64,000 nucleotides of DNA from Echinimonas agarilytica (GCF_023703465.1 NZ_JAMQGP010000003.1:589795-653794); one strand, 5' to 3'. Shown: positions 27,330-37,783, numbered from the stretch's first letter. The notes: generated from the sequence alone by a model not told the origin. Translations and numbers: made by a program.

Positions 27330-30119
27330 TTACCAGTTGGCACGAACACCAAAGCTGTAACGAGGACCATATTGTTCAGCTGAGATCAATTGATTCTCGA
27401 AACGGCCATAGCGGCGAACAGTTTCGTTAGTGACGTTGATAGCGTCCGCGAATACAGAGAAGTTCTCGTTGATGTCATAGCTAATGCTGGCATCAAGTTG
27501 ACCATAGGCTTCTGTAAACGTTGGCTCATTGCCCAGAGCGAGCAAGAAGTCGTCACGCCAGTTATAGGCAACGCGAACTTCAAAGGTTTCGTTTTCATAG
27601 AAACCGACCAAGTTGGCAGTGTCGCTTAGTCCTGTCAGTGCTACAGTTTCGTCAAAGTTGAACGGGTCAAACTCTTCATCGCTGTCAACAATGGTGTAGT
27701 TGGCAACAGCACCGAAACCAGTATCTGCGAACATGTATTGAACATTAAATTCCCAACCATCAAGCTCTCTGTTTTGAAGGTTTTGCGGCGTGGAAATTTC
27801 CCAGGTAATCACAGGGTCGCTTGCGGTCCCCAAACATGCTGGATTCGGTGTGGCTGAAGAATCAGGACATCCTGGGCGTGGGTTCACACTTGGATCCGTG
27901 AGCGGTTGGCCGTTCACGTCGTTAAGCGGACCATTTACAACGCCTGAACCAATGAAGTTTTCAACGTACTTTTTGAAGTAGCCAGCTGAAGCGAAGCTAC
28001 CGTTGTCGTCGTACCACTCTACAGACAAGTCGAAGTTGTCGGAGGTAATTGGCAGCAAGTTTGGATTGCCCTGAGACGCTTGGAATGGGCCTTCAGGTCT
28101 TGCGTTTGTAGTTGTTCCCGGGAATAGAGCATTGATGCTGGCTCGACCAATGGTTCGACTGTAAGATGCACGGGTCACGATGTCATCAGTGACATCCACC
28201 TGAATGTCAAGGTTTGGCAAAATACGCGTGTAGCTGCCCGTTAAACGTTGTGCTGTATCGACCGTGTCATAAACTTCGCTTAGTTCCTCAGGATGGCGGT
28301 AGTTCATTGCGATAATGCCAGGTTGAACTGAGTATGCTTCTACGTCAGTGTCTTCCCAACGAACACCTGCGTTAATTGAAATCGGGAAATTATTCAGTTC
28401 GGTTTCAATCTGAAGCGCAGCATATACGGCAAGCGTTTCTTCTTCCATACCATTGGTAGTGACGTTAGGCGCCTGATATTTACCTTCAGCGGTCACGATA
28501 TCTAGGAACTGCTCGGCACTATATTTAGCGATGTATGGGAATAGATCTTTATATCCAGAAAACTCATCAAGTGTGCTTCCAGACTCTTCAAATGAGAGAT
28601 CTAAGGCATCCATTGAGATGTCAACAAAGTCAAATCGTTCGCTTAAATACGTATCGACTTCATACTTGGTGTTTTGGATGCCGAACGTAATTTGGCTTAA
28701 ATCGCCATTGCCGCCATTTAACCACGTTCCTGAAAGGTGCACTTGTTTAATGTCATTTTCCATCGAGTAACCGCGTTGCTGGTACAAGTCAGAAACAATG
28801 TTGCTCTTGTCATATGCGCCACCCACTAAGCCTGAATCATCGACAATGATGTTCGGAATATCACCGACAAAATCAGCACCGATAAGGGCCACAGAACCCG
28901 GCGGATTCTTTAGGTTTGCTAGTGTTTCAGCCGTGTCGCCATCAGGGTTCGATTCAGAAGAGGAATCGTGATAATCCAACATAAAACTTAAGGTGTCAGT
29001 GGCGTCCCATTTGAGATTCACACCCAAAGAATCGTTTTCTTTTTCTTCGTAGTATTTCCAAGCCCAGAAGTTTAGTTCATCATTTGCATTGCGTGGACTG
29101 TACACAGTACCGTTTGCGTCGGTAGCGCCGGTTGGATTATCAAACCAGAATGCTGAGCGATTGGTAGTACTTGTTTCTTCAAAACGAGAAATAGTGTAGT
29201 CAAGCGTGGCTTCTACGGTGTCGATCGGAGAATATTGAACAACAAGCTGCGCATTGTCACGTTCGCGAGTTGTATCGTAGTGTTCAGAGGTGGCAGTCCA
29301 AGCTGTCCAAAACGATTGGTCAGGGTTTTTTGCAGTATCGATAGCACTCGTATCGATACCATCCCTATTACCACGGTTTCTTACCCAACCATCGGTACCT
29401 GCGCGATCGCGGTGGCTATCACGCTCTGAGTGAGATGCCGACAACATGACCCCAAGTTTGCCGTCTAAGAAGATATTACTGACCATGCCTGAAACTTCAG
29501 GTGTGAAATCATCACCCTTGTCTTCGACGCTGGTATCGTGAATCGCGGTGGCGCTTGCAAATGCCTTGAAGCCATCATAGTCAAATGGCTTGGCCGTTTT
29601 AATATTAATCGTCGCACCAATACCACCAGAAGTGATGTTCGCGCGTCCAGTTTTAATAGCTTCAACGCCAGATACGGTTTCAGACGCAATTTCACGGAAG
29701 TTAAAGCTTCGCGAAATCCCTGCTGATTGAAGTACAGACGAATTAGGCATTTGGCGACCATTCAATGTCACCAAGTTAAAGCTTGGGCCGAAACCACGAA
29801 CGGTGACTTGGTTACCTTCGTTGTTTGCCCGGTCAATCGATACGCCCGGTATACGCTGCAACGACTCTGCTAAGTTACTGTCTGGAAACTTACCGATGTC
29901 TTCTGCAGAAATCGCATCTACAACACCCGCTGACGAGCGTTTAATGTCTGCGGATTTCGTAAGAGAACCACGAATACCTGAAACTTGAATAACCTCTACT
30001 TCTTCTTTTTGAAGATTATTTTGTTGTGTTTCTTCTGCTGCATGTGCCATCGAAGCCGAACCTGTCGCAACAAGTATCGCCATATAAACAGAATTTAATT
30101 TAAATCTGTTGGTGTCCAT
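27330..30119 (-). CDS. TonB-dependent receptor, probable agaro-oligosaccharide transporter
   Basis: Outer-membrane active transporter powered by TonB-ExbBD. The chosen ATG (MDTNRFKLNSVYMAILVATG) has AGGG seven to eight bases upstream and begins a proper signal peptide ending near MAHAAEE; an ATG 16 codons upstream makes a worse one. The TonB box region EEVEVIQVSGIRGSL is followed by the plug (DIGKFPDSNLAESLQRIPGV, then VTVRGFGPSFNLVTLNGRQM) and a 22-strand barrel ending YSFGVRANW. The layout is that of the Caulobacter-type carbohydrate receptors. Length 929 residues. Substrate is inferred from the downstream GH50 agarase. The promoter region is long (about 700 bases) and contains inverted repeats. 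Confidence 0.9.
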   Translation of the reverse strand: MDTNRFKLNSVYMAILVATGSASMAHAAEETQQNNLQKEEVEVIQVSGIRGSLTKSADIKRSSAGVVDAISAEDIGKFPDSNLAESLQRIPGVSIDRANNEGNQVTVRGFGPSFNLVTLNGRQMPNSSVLQSAGISRSFNFREIASETVSGVEAIKTGRANITSGGIGATINIKTAKPFDYDGFKAFASATAIHDTSVEDKGDDFTPEVSGMVSNIFLDGKLGVMLSASHSERDSHRDRAGTDGWVRNRGNRDGIDTSAIDTAKNPDQSFWTAWTATSEHYDTTRERDNAQLVVQYSPIDTVEATLDYTISRFEETSTTNRSAFWFDNPTGATDANGTVYSPRNANDELNFWAWKYYEEKENDSLGVNLKWDATDTLSFMLDYHDSSSESNPDGDTAETLANLKNPPGSVALIGADFVGDIPNIIVDDSGLVGGAYDKSNIVSDLYQQRGYSMENDIKQVHLSGTWLNGGNGDLSQITFGIQNTKYEVDTYLSERFDFVDISMDALDLSFEESGSTLDEFSGYKDLFPYIAKYSAEQFLDIVTAEGKYQAPNVTTNGMEEETLAVYAALQIETELNNFPISINAGVRWEDTDVEAYSVQPGIIAMNYRHPEELSEVYDTVDTAQRLTGSYTRILPNLDIQVDVTDDIVTRASYSRTIGRASINALFPGTTTNARPEGPFQASQGNPNLLPITSDNFDLSVEWYDDNGSFASAGYFKKYVENFIGSGVVNGPLNDVNGQPLTDPSVNPRPGCPDSSATPNPACLGTASDPVITWEISTPQNLQNRELDGWEFNVQYMFADTGFGAVANYTIVDSDEEFDPFNFDETVALTGLSDTANLVGFYENETFEVRVAYNWRDDFLLALGNEPTFTEAYGQLDASISYDINENFSVFADAINVTNETVRRYGRFENQLISAEQYGPRYSFGVRANW

Positions 30120-30823
30120 TTTTATCCCTGCCCCTAGTGCATTAGAATTATTGTGTGTTTGAAACAAGATTCCCGAGAGTGAAACTTTCTCGGTTGAGTG
30201 ATGAAATCTTGCACACTTAAGGTAAGGGAATAGTGCATTTACGCAATACGGTCATTTGCAAAATGTTAACAATGTACCGTTTTTATTTAACATTCGGGCT
30301 CGTATTAGAGACGTAGCGCACACTATGAGTTTTCGTTTTTAGAGTAATAAATCAGACCGGACCGAAATTGATACCAGCAATGGACGATTTGAGAGACTCG
30401 ATGGAGTATTTGAAAGGTCACTGGTTTGCCTTTCTGTAGCGGTGTTGGATAGATATTTGTTCGATAAATTGCCTTTTTTTTCCAAAAATTGCCGTAGAAG
30501 TAATCAATATTTCAGATTCTGGGATTAAAAATAGAGAATTTGGCACACTGGTTCGCCGGCTACAACGAGAGTTGTTGCGACGCCAATGCCTTTGCGCCTT
30601 AGCAATAAAAAATTAGAGTAGTTAGTGTTTTTTGAGTGCAGAAACGGTGAAAAAAGGTTGTCAAACGGTGATAACACCGAGCAGACTAGAGTCTAGTTCA
30701 TGTTGGGATTTTCACTGAAAAATTGTGAAATATATGTCGTATCCAGCAGAAATACAGCAGGACAGTAAAGACGTACGAATGCCGAATAACCATTTGGCTA
30801 AATATAAAGTGGGAGGGATAAAA
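30120..30823. other. Long non-coding region between the TonB receptor and tRNA-Val
   Basis: About 700 AT-rich bases without a gene. It contains the inverted repeat at 30262-30294 and a perfect short palindrome ACTAGA-G-TCTAGT at 30685-30697. It should hold the promoter of the agar locus and the end of the tRNA transcript; no clear intrinsic terminator for the tRNA was seen. Confidence 0.4.
30262..30294. promoter_or_regulatory. Inverted repeat upstream of the TonB receptor gene
   Basis: AATGTTAA and TTAACATT form 8-base inverted arms separated by 17 bases, 143 bases upstream of the receptor start. TGTTAA/TTAACA arms resemble LacI- or GntR-type operators. Functional role is inferred from position only. 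Confidence 0.3.
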
Positions 30824-30900
30824 TGGTGCTCGCTACTGGACTCGAACCAGTGACACCCTGCATGTCATGCAGGTACTCTAACCAACTGAGCTAAGCGAGC
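30824..30900 (-). tRNA. tRNA-Val (anticodon GAC)
   Basis: 77 nt including an encoded CCA. The acceptor stem GCTCGCT pairs with AGCGAGC; the D arm contains TAGCTCAGTTGGTTAGAG; the anticodon stem CCTGC/GCAGG encloses loop ATGACAT with GAC at 34-36; the T arm contains GGTTCGAGTCC. Close to the GAC isoacceptor for valine in E. coli. Confidence 0.97.
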
Positions 30901-30988
30901 TTAATTTGGAACGCACATCTAAACCAAGAACCGACTTATCTGTACTATGCTTCACTTGCTTGGGGGAACCCCTTGCGAAGTGGGCGTC

Positions 30989-31017
30989 ATAATAGCCACG
31001 CTTTTTCGCCTATGCAA
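30989..31017 (-). promoter_or_regulatory. Sigma-70 promoter of tRNA-Val
   Basis: On the minus strand TTGCAT, 17 bases, TATTAT gives a good -35/-10 pair. The -10 is followed by GACGCCCAC, a GC-rich discriminator typical of stringently controlled stable-RNA promoters. It is about 90 bases upstream of the mature tRNA 5' end. Confidence 0.7.
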
Positions 31018-31178
31018 CATTTTTTGTAGTAGATTCTAAAATTCATCAATCAAATGGCTGCTCTTTATTCAATTTGCTTAGAAATCCATCTCCAAGGTTA
31101 CTATTTATCGGTTGCGCGGAGGCTCCTGCAATCAGGCATGCATGAAATTGAATATCGTAGTAATGGAAATTATCGAGC

Positions 31179-31656
31179 TTGCCAATATTCCATTTTTCTA
31201 TGGTATACAGGCGAGATATGGCATCTGATACAGAATATGATAATGCTTGGTTTGGGAAATTAATTGGGCGCCGATTCTTGATTCATACTGAAGTCCAAAC
31301 GGCAATGCTAAAGGTCTTGGCCCCAACTTTCGCAGGGCTTGAACAATTTGCCAACACATTATTATGAGCCGATGTATGGTATGAATTTGATCCAGTGCTC
31401 TCACCCAATTTGAATTATGTATTGTCTGTTGATGAATCGACCTACACCCCAGGTTCAGACTGGGGCGATCAGCAGGGTCGTGGGATGGGAGATTTTCACC
31501 CCATCGCTTGGCACCAAGAGTTTGATGGGGCGCTCGTTCTATACCCCATTGGGACATGTGCCGGCAGCCTATCAACATTCTCTTTTTCTTAATCACATAT
31601 TATGGTGGATTGTATTGGGCGGCTACGGGACAAACAAAGAGCGAGCACTTCATGAA
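31179..31656 (+). pseudogene. Decayed ThuA-like domain gene (5'-truncated, stop and frameshift)
   Basis: Fragments in two frames line up as one ThuA (trehalose-utilisation-type, glutamine-amidotransferase-fold) domain: ASDTEYDNAWFGKLIG, then LNYVLSVDESTYTPGSDWG and DFHPIAWHQEFDG in the same frame, and GRSFYTPLGHVPAAYQHSLF in the next. An in-frame TGA at 31365-31367 breaks the first block from ADVWYEFDP. A single-base loss in the G run near 31530 (EFDG then GRSF) causes the frame change. The N-terminal third of the family is not recognisable upstream. Two lesions plus truncation argue for a real pseudogene rather than one sequencing error. ThuA proteins are often linked to sugar catabolism loci. 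Confidence 0.8.
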
Positions 31657-31722
31657 GGCTATGAATGCGCAAGCAAAGACTTGAATAATGCCGTAAATCA
31701 CCTGATTTATAGTGTTTTTTAA

Positions 31723-31750
31723 ACTTTGTTGATCAAAGTCGGGCTTTTTT
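31723..31750 (+). terminator. Weak terminator-like hairpin upstream of pheS
   Basis: ACTTTG pairs with CAAAGT around TTGAT, then CGGGC and six T residues. The short stem is not adjacent to the T run, so efficiency is uncertain. It may end residual transcription from the ThuA pseudogene. Confidence 0.35.
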
Positions 31751-31827
31751 CACCAATAGTGCCACTGTCCTTTTTTATTTTGCGCAATTTTCGAGTAGAC
31801 TTAGCCGGCTAAAATTTCCATTCATAA

Positions 31828-32847
<1,020 letters not shown>

Positions 32848-32861
32848 GGAGAGCCCAGACG

Positions 32862-35243
32862 ATGAAATTCAGTGAATCTTGGGTCCGCGAGTGGGTGAAT
32901 CCTGCAATTAGCCGTGAACAACTGGCTGAACAAATTACCATGGCTGGACTTGAAGTAGACGGCGTTGATGCCGTTGCTGGTGAGTTTAGCGGTGTATTAG
33001 TGGGTGAAGTGGTTGAATGTGGCCAACATCCAGATGCCGATAAGCTACGTGTGACCAAAATCAATGTCGGTGACGATGAGTTGCTTGATATTGTTTGTGG
33101 TGCTGCAAACTGCCGTTTAGGTTTAAAAGTAGCGGTTGCAACAGTGGGAGCCGTGTTGCCGGGTAACTTTAAAATCAAGAAAGCAAAACTACGTGGGCAG
33201 CCTTCGTTTGGAATGCTGTGCGCTGAAGCAGAGCTGGGTATGGCTGAAGAGTCCGATGGCATCATGGAATTGCCAGCAGATGCTCCGGTTGGCGCAGATG
33301 TTCGTGAGTACCTACAGCTTGACGACGCCACCATTGAAGTTGACCTCACGCCAAACCGTAGTGACTGTTTGGGTATTAAAGGCTTGGCTCGTGAAATTGG
33401 CGTGTTGAATAACACCGCTGTGACCGAACCGACTTGGACCAACGCAGCTGTTACCATTGACGATGTCATCTCTATTGAACTTGCAGCTCCCGATGCGTGC
33501 CCTCGTTATCTAGGTCGTATCATCCGCAACATTAATATTGATGCAACAACACCGTTATGGATGGTTGAAAAGCTACGCCGCTGTGGCGTGCGTTCTATTG
33601 ATCCTGTAGTTGATGTGACTAACTTTGTGCTGCTCGAAATGGGCCACCCAATGCATGCCTTCGATTTGAATCAGATCGAAGGTGGCATTGTGGTTCGTAA
33701 AGCGTCTGACAAAGAGCCATTGACGTTGCTTGACGGTAACGCGATTGAAGTTCGTTCAGACACATTAGTGATTGCCGATCAGCAAAAATCTCTCGCATTG
33801 GCGGGTATTTTTGGTGGCGACAAAAGCGGTGTTACACAGCAAACTAAAGATATTTTATTAGAGAGTGCATTCTTTGCACCGATTGCAATTGCCGGTAAAG
33901 CTCGGAGTTATGGCTTGCACACCGATGCATCGCACCGCTATGAGCGCGGTGTCGATTGGAAGTTGCAATCGATGGCAATGGAACGTGCTACAGCCTTGTT
34001 GGTTGATATTGTGGGCGGAGACGTGGGGCCAGTGGTTGAAGCGGTTAACGAAGCGCATTTACCAGCGGTACCTGCAATTGAATTACGTCAGGCCAAACTT
34101 GATCGCATTATCGGTATTCATATCGATCCAGCTCAAGTCTCTGAAATACTTGAACGTTTGGGTATGACAGTGTCAACTCTGAGTCAAGGTTGGTCGGTGG
34201 TGGTACCGTCATATCGATTCGATATCTCAATCGAAGAAGATTTGGTGGAAGAAGTCGCTCGAGTATACGGCTACAACAATATTCCAAATATCCCTCCAAC
34301 GGCTAAGCTCGAGATGAATCGTCATCCTGAAGCCGCTGTGGTTGAAAATGAACTGAAAGAAATTTTGGTGGGGCGTGGCTACCAAGAAGCAATTACCTAC
34401 AGCTTTGTCGATCCAAAAACGCAAAAGGTATTGTTCCCAGAGACTCAAGACTTAATTTTGCCACACCCTATATCGGTGGATATGTCGGCAATGCGCGTGA
34501 GCCTTTTACCCGGTTTACTGGCGACTGTGAAGCATAACCAAAACCGCCAACAACCTCGTGTTCGAATCTTTGAATTGGGACTACGCTTTTTACCGGAAGG
34601 CGACAACCAAGTTGTCCAAGAAAAAATGTTGAGTGGTGTGATCACGGGCAGTCGCTTTGAAGAACACTGGAGCGAGGGCGCTGCCGCCGTTGATTTCTAT
34701 GATGTGAAAGGTGATGTTGAAGCGATCGTTGCTTCATTGGGTGGTGTTGGTGAATTTAGTTTTGCTCCTGAGGCTCATCCATCAATGCACCCGGGGCAGA
34801 GTGCTGCACTTTATCGTGGTCAACAATGTGTGGGTCATATTGGTGCTTTGCATCCATCTGCAGCGAAAAAGCTGGGATTGAAAGGGAAAATATTCGTATT
34901 TGAACTGTTAGTGAGTGCTTTGGGTGAGAAAGATTTGCCAAAAGCGCAAGCAATTAGCAAGTTCCCCGCCAATCGACGTGATTTTGCATTTGTTGTAAAT
35001 GAAGCAGTAAATGCGCAAGACGTGCTTGATGTCATTAAAAAAGTTGGCGGTAATCAAGTCGTTAGCATAAACTTATTCGATGTGTACCAAGGGGAAGGGA
35101 TCGCAGAGGGTAAAAAGAGCCTCGCGATCGCAATTACGGTACAAGATTTGGCACGAACACTTGAAGATAAGGAAATCAGCGTCTTAACTGATAGTGTCAT
35201 CTCGGCAATTGTTTCAGATTTTAATGCTACCTTAAGGGAGTGA
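32862..35243 (+). CDS. pheT: Phenylalanyl-tRNA synthetase beta subunit
   Basis: Non-catalytic beta subunit with editing and tRNA-binding functions. Domains in order: N-terminal [16 protein letters not shown], the EMAP-like tRNA-binding fold (about 40-150, [15 protein letters not shown]), B3/B4 editing core (about 210-390), B5, the class II-like fold and the C-terminal ferredoxin-like anticodon-binding domain ([15 protein letters not shown] to the end). 793 residues, normal length. GGAGAGCCC precedes the ATG. Co-transcribed with pheS and ihfA. Confidence 0.97.
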   Translation: MKFSESWVREWVNPAISREQLAEQITMAGLEVDGVDAVAGEFSGVLVGEVVECGQHPDADKLRVTKINVGDDELLDIVCGAANCRLGLKVAVATVGAVLPGNFKIKKAKLRGQPSFGMLCAEAELGMAEESDGIMELPADAPVGADVREYLQLDDATIEVDLTPNRSDCLGIKGLAREIGVLNNTAVTEPTWTNAAVTIDDVISIELAAPDACPRYLGRIIRNINIDATTPLWMVEKLRRCGVRSIDPVVDVTNFVLLEMGHPMHAFDLNQIEGGIVVRKASDKEPLTLLDGNAIEVRSDTLVIADQQKSLALAGIFGGDKSGVTQQTKDILLESAFFAPIAIAGKARSYGLHTDASHRYERGVDWKLQSMAMERATALLVDIVGGDVGPVVEAVNEAHLPAVPAIELRQAKLDRIIGIHIDPAQVSEILERLGMTVSTLSQGWSVVVPSYRFDISIEEDLVEEVARVYGYNNIPNIPPTAKLEMNRHPEAAVVENELKEILVGRGYQEAITYSFVDPKTQKVLFPETQDLILPHPISVDMSAMRVSLLPGLLATVKHNQNRQQPRVRIFELGLRFLPEGDNQVVQEKMLSGVITGSRFEEHWSEGAAAVDFYDVKGDVEAIVASLGGVGEFSFAPEAHPSMHPGQSAALYRGQQCVGHIGALHPSAAKKLGLKGKIFVFELLVSALGEKDLPKAQAISKFPANRRDFAFVVNEAVNAQDVLDVIKKVGGNQVVSINLFDVYQGEGIAEGKKSLAIAITVQDLARTLEDKEISVLTDSVISAIVSDFNATLRE

Positions 35244-35246
35244 TTT

Positions 35247-35543
35247 ATGGCGCTCACCAAAGCGGATATGGCTGAAATGCTTTTCAGCAAATTGGGCATC
35301 AATAAAAAGATGGCCAAAGATATGGTGGAAAACTTCTTCGAAGAGATACGTCAATCGCTCGAAGAGGGAGAACAGGTAAAGTTATCAGGATTTGGTAATT
35401 TTGATTTGCGTGTGAAAAATGAGCGCCCAGGTCGAAATCCTAAAACTGGTGAAGATATTCCCATTAGTTCTCGACGCGTGGTGACGTTTCGTCCCGGGCA
35501 AAAGTTAAAGTCTCGTGTGGAGACAGCAGAGCCTTTGGAATAA
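35247..35543 (+). CDS. ihfA: Integration host factor alpha subunit
   Basis: DNA-bending nucleoid protein, heterodimer with IhfB. 98 residues: [17 protein letters not shown] start, the beta-arm region [20 protein letters not shown] followed by [10 protein letters not shown], and C-terminal [23 protein letters not shown] lies just upstream, overlapping the end of pheT. The pheST-ihfA order is the usual one in gammaproteobacteria. Confidence 0.97.
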   Translation: MALTKADMAEMLFSKLGINKKMAKDMVENFFEEIRQSLEEGEQVKLSGFGNFDLRVKNERPGRNPKTGEDIPISSRRVVTFRPGQKLKSRVETAEPLE

Positions 35544-35545
35544 GA

Positions 35546-36388
35546 TCAAGTATTGAAGGCAGCGGTCCCAAGGCCCGCTGCCTTTTGTTTTGCTTGTTCT
35601 GGCCATTGGTTGGGAACAATAAAAGACTGAGTGCCGTTCTGAGTAATGAGAATGGGCGTTGTTAGAACTTGTTCAGTTAAGTTGATGCTCTGTGGTGCGT
35701 TCGAACTTAACCCTAACCAACAATGTTTAGGTTGCTCATAAACTGGATGAAGGTTGTTCGTTTGTTGGCTACTACTCCATTGTTGCTGCGTCATCCAATG
35801 CAGTTTGTTGGCTTCTGTAGTTGGCCAATAAACTCGCCCTTTGACCACTAATCGGTGCTTATCAATCGTTCCTATACCTACAGCCGCTAAGGCGTCTTTT
35901 GCTTCGGGCCGTTGTCCAAGTTGGATCTGGTGGGAGAGCATTTTTTGCTTTTTCAGTTGCCAATAATCATTAAGATTTGGGCCAAGCCAAATCCATTCTG
36001 ACGCCAAAGGTAAAGCAAGGTAAAACTTACTGGCGAGTTCCCAATGCTCTATGGTTTGATCGGGAATATACCGAACTAAGAAGTCAAAACTCCCCAATGT
36101 ACGTCCTTCTCCATTCACCTGTAAGTTTGCACAAATCAATTGATAATCAGGATGGGCGTCGATTGCTTTGAGCCACAAGGTTTCAAAATAGATTCCGAGC
36201 CGAGTAGGGATCACTAGGTCCTCAGAGCTCGAGTTACAGAACTTGGGGCGCACAGTATTCCAAAAGTCAGAATACCAGTCAGCGTTGGGAGAGTAAGCGT
36301 GGTCTATGCCTTCAAATGCAGGCGTTTCGATTGCGTACTGCGCATCCAATCGATAGTTTTGTTGTTTTATTACAGCTGATTCAAGCAT
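35546..36388 (-). CDS. DUF1853 family protein
   Basis: 280-residue protein of unknown function. Family hallmarks are LGIYFETLWLKAIDAHPDY, LQVNGEGRTLGSFDFLVRY, EHWELASKFYLAL and IWLGPNLNDYWQLKKQKMLS, the first part resembling nuclease-fold proteins (acidic residues in GSFDFL and ELASKFY), which is an inference only. No signal peptide. Transcribed alone, convergent with ihfA; its 3' coding end contains the ihfA terminator. Confidence 0.8.
   Translation of the reverse strand: MLESAVIKQQNYRLDAQYAIETPAFEGIDHAYSPNADWYSDFWNTVRPKFCNSSSEDLVIPTRLGIYFETLWLKAIDAHPDYQLICANLQVNGEGRTLGSFDFLVRYIPDQTIEHWELASKFYLALPLASEWIWLGPNLNDYWQLKKQKMLSHQIQLGQRPEAKDALAAVGIGTIDKHRLVVKGRVYWPTTEANKLHWMTQQQWSSSQQTNNLHPVYEQPKHCWLGLSSNAPQSINLTEQVLTTPILITQNGTQSFIVPNQWPEQAKQKAAGLGTAAFNT
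35556..35590. terminator. Terminator of pheST-ihfA lying inside the end of the DUF1853 gene
   Basis: AAGGCAGCGG pairs with CCGCTGCCTT around a 9-base loop, followed by TTGTTTTG. The hairpin starts 10 bases past the first base of the convergent gene's stop codon, so its sequence also encodes the last residues (KAAGLGTAAF) of the DUF1853 protein. Confidence 0.85.
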
Positions 36389-36448
36389 TAGTGTGATTTC
36401 AATCGCTTCAAATTCTGATCTTAATCAATGAGTTGTGTAATAAATCAA

Positions 36449-36470
36449 CAAAGTGATTGCGATCACATTT
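36449..36470. promoter_or_regulatory. CRP (cAMP receptor protein) binding site
   Basis: The core AGTGATTGCGATCACA matches TGTGA-N6-TCACA at 9 of 10 conserved positions, and the flanking A and T triplets also fit the 22-base consensus. It lies 46 bases upstream of the start of a small gene and 60 bases upstream of the divergent DUF1853 gene, so it could serve either. Confidence 0.75.
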
Positions 36471-36516
36471 TTACTGGTCTAACCTGTAAGCAGGATAACC
36501 AGCAAGGAGAGACGTT

Positions 36517-36717
36517 ATGTTTTCAGTCTACCATCCGATGACCATTATTTTACGCCGAATTTTTGTGGTGTTCACGGCAATCTTATCATTACCTGCTTTT
36601 GCAATTCCTGCTGTTCGTGGTCCATTGGGAAGCTATTTGCATCGATTTTGGGTTAAATCCAGTGACAAGCCTGTTTGGATGCAACTGCAAGATGCAGCAA
36701 ATGGATTAAAGTCATAG
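36517..36717 (+). CDS. Small membrane-anchored or exported protein (66 residues)
   Basis: Family not recognised. A very good ribosome site (AAGGAGAG) lies 6-7 bases before the ATG and a strong CRP site lies upstream, so it is taken as a gene. Residues about 8-31 (MTIILRRIFVVFTAILSLPAF) form a hydrophobic helix or signal peptide with an AFA-type cleavage site; the rest, starting IPAVRGPLGSYLHRFWV, is basic and ends in KSSDKPVWMQLQDAANGLKS. Probably a single-pass inner-membrane miniprotein. It lies 91 bases before the photolyase operon but is separated from it by that operon's own promoter. Confidence 0.6.
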   Translation: MFSVYHPMTIILRRIFVVFTAILSLPAFAIPAVRGPLGSYLHRFWVKSSDKPVWMQLQDAANGLKS

Positions 36718-36747
36718 GCTTGCAATATTAAATTTGTTGGTTTGCGC

Positions 36748-36777
36748 TGATCCGAAAAGCGTTTGAGCGAGTACACT
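36748..36777 (+). promoter_or_regulatory. Candidate ECF11 (RpoE-ChrR type) promoter of the photolyase operon
   Basis: TGATCC, then exactly 18 bases, then TACACT. The singlet-oxygen sigma factor RpoE of Rhodobacter sphaeroides and its ECF11 relatives use TGATCC at -35 with an 18-base spacer and a TAAGA-like -10. It lies 31 bases upstream of the first gene of an operon whose content is that of the ECF11 regulon. A second similar element is at 50351-50380. Confidence 0.6.
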
Positions 36778-36808
36778 GTAAGTCACTTTACTTTTCAGTT
36801 GGCTCGCT

Positions 36809-37783
36809 ATGAAATTTATTGCTTCAGAGTTTGATTCAAACTCCATCAAAGTAGGCGTGAGCGCCTGTGTCGTTGGTCAACCCGTGCGGTTTGACGGCGG
36901 CCATAAACAATCCACATTTGCCCAAAGCGATTTAAGCCCATTTGTCGAGTATGTTCCGGTCTGCCCAGAAGTTGCGATTGGCATGGGTGTGCCGCGTCCA
37001 ACCATTCGGCTTGTAGATCACGATGGTGACATTCGGGTTCAGGGTTCAACTAAGAAAGAAATTGATGTCACCGAAGACTTACGGGCATTTAGTCACGAGC
37101 AGGTCACCCACCTCAATGGCTTGAGCGGGTACATCGTATGCGCCAAATCGCCAACATGCGGTTTTCAACGCATCAAAATTTATCACCCGGAAGGGCACTT
37201 ACTAACGAATGATTCCGCTGGCGTGTACACGCAGGCTTTAATGAAGGCGCATCCGCTGTTACCTATAGAAGACAACGGACGTCTGTGCGATCCGGTACTT
37301 AAAGAAAACTTCGTGACACGCGTTTTTGCTTACCACGATTGGCAAACGATGGTTGCATCGGGTATTACTCCGCAGAAAATGGTTGAGTTTCATTCTCGCT
37401 ATAAATTCTTAGTGATGGCTAACCATGTTCCGTCTTATCGCATGCTGGGTGAGTTATTGGGCGATTTGAAACGCGCACCGCTCGAAGATATTGCCGATGA
37501 ATATATTGCAGGACTGATGTTTGCATTGACGCAGCGCCCGGGCCGAAAAGGTAATACCAACGCCCTAATGCATTTGCAGGGGTACTTTAAACGCTTCATC
37601 GGATCAGACGAGCGGCAGGCCTTAGCAGACGTCATCGATAAATACCGCGTTGGCGAATTACCACTTATGGCTCCCATTACGCTCCTGCGGCATTTGTTGG
37701 TCAAATTCCCGAACCAGTACTTGTCGCAACAGGTTTACTTGAAACCCTATCCCGACAAGCTCGCACTTCGCAACTTATTGTAA
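36809..37783 (+). CDS. DUF523-DUF1722 fusion protein (YbgA with TudS-like domain)
   Basis: 324 residues. The N-terminal DUF523 domain has three cysteines spaced as in the iron-sulfur desulfidase TudS: Cys20 in GVSACVVG, Cys52 in PVCPEV and Cys117 in SPTCGFQRI, so a [4Fe-4S]-dependent desulfurase-like activity is possible. The C-terminal DUF1722 (YbgA) domain, about residues 195-310, contains EFHSRYKFLVMANHVPSYR. In E. coli ybgA lies directly before the photolyase gene, and here too phrB starts six bases after the stop. First gene of a probable operon driven by the ECF-type promoter. Confidence 0.85.
   Translation: MKFIASEFDSNSIKVGVSACVVGQPVRFDGGHKQSTFAQSDLSPFVEYVPVCPEVAIGMGVPRPTIRLVDHDGDIRVQGSTKKEIDVTEDLRAFSHEQVTHLNGLSGYIVCAKSPTCGFQRIKIYHPEGHLLTNDSAGVYTQALMKAHPLLPIEDNGRLCDPVLKENFVTRVFAYHDWQTMVASGITPQKMVEFHSRYKFLVMANHVPSYRMLGELLGDLKRAPLEDIADEYIAGLMFALTQRPGRKGNTNALMHLQGYFKRFIGSDERQALADVIDKYRVGELPLMAPITLLRHLLVKFPNQYLSQQVYLKPYPDKLALRNLL

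Noticed and set aside
31759..31812. Short GTG frame with Phe-Phe-Ile-Leu before pheS, like the PheM leader peptide
   Set aside because: Only three phenylalanines, no clear promoter before it and no terminator hairpin after it, so attenuation is not supported.
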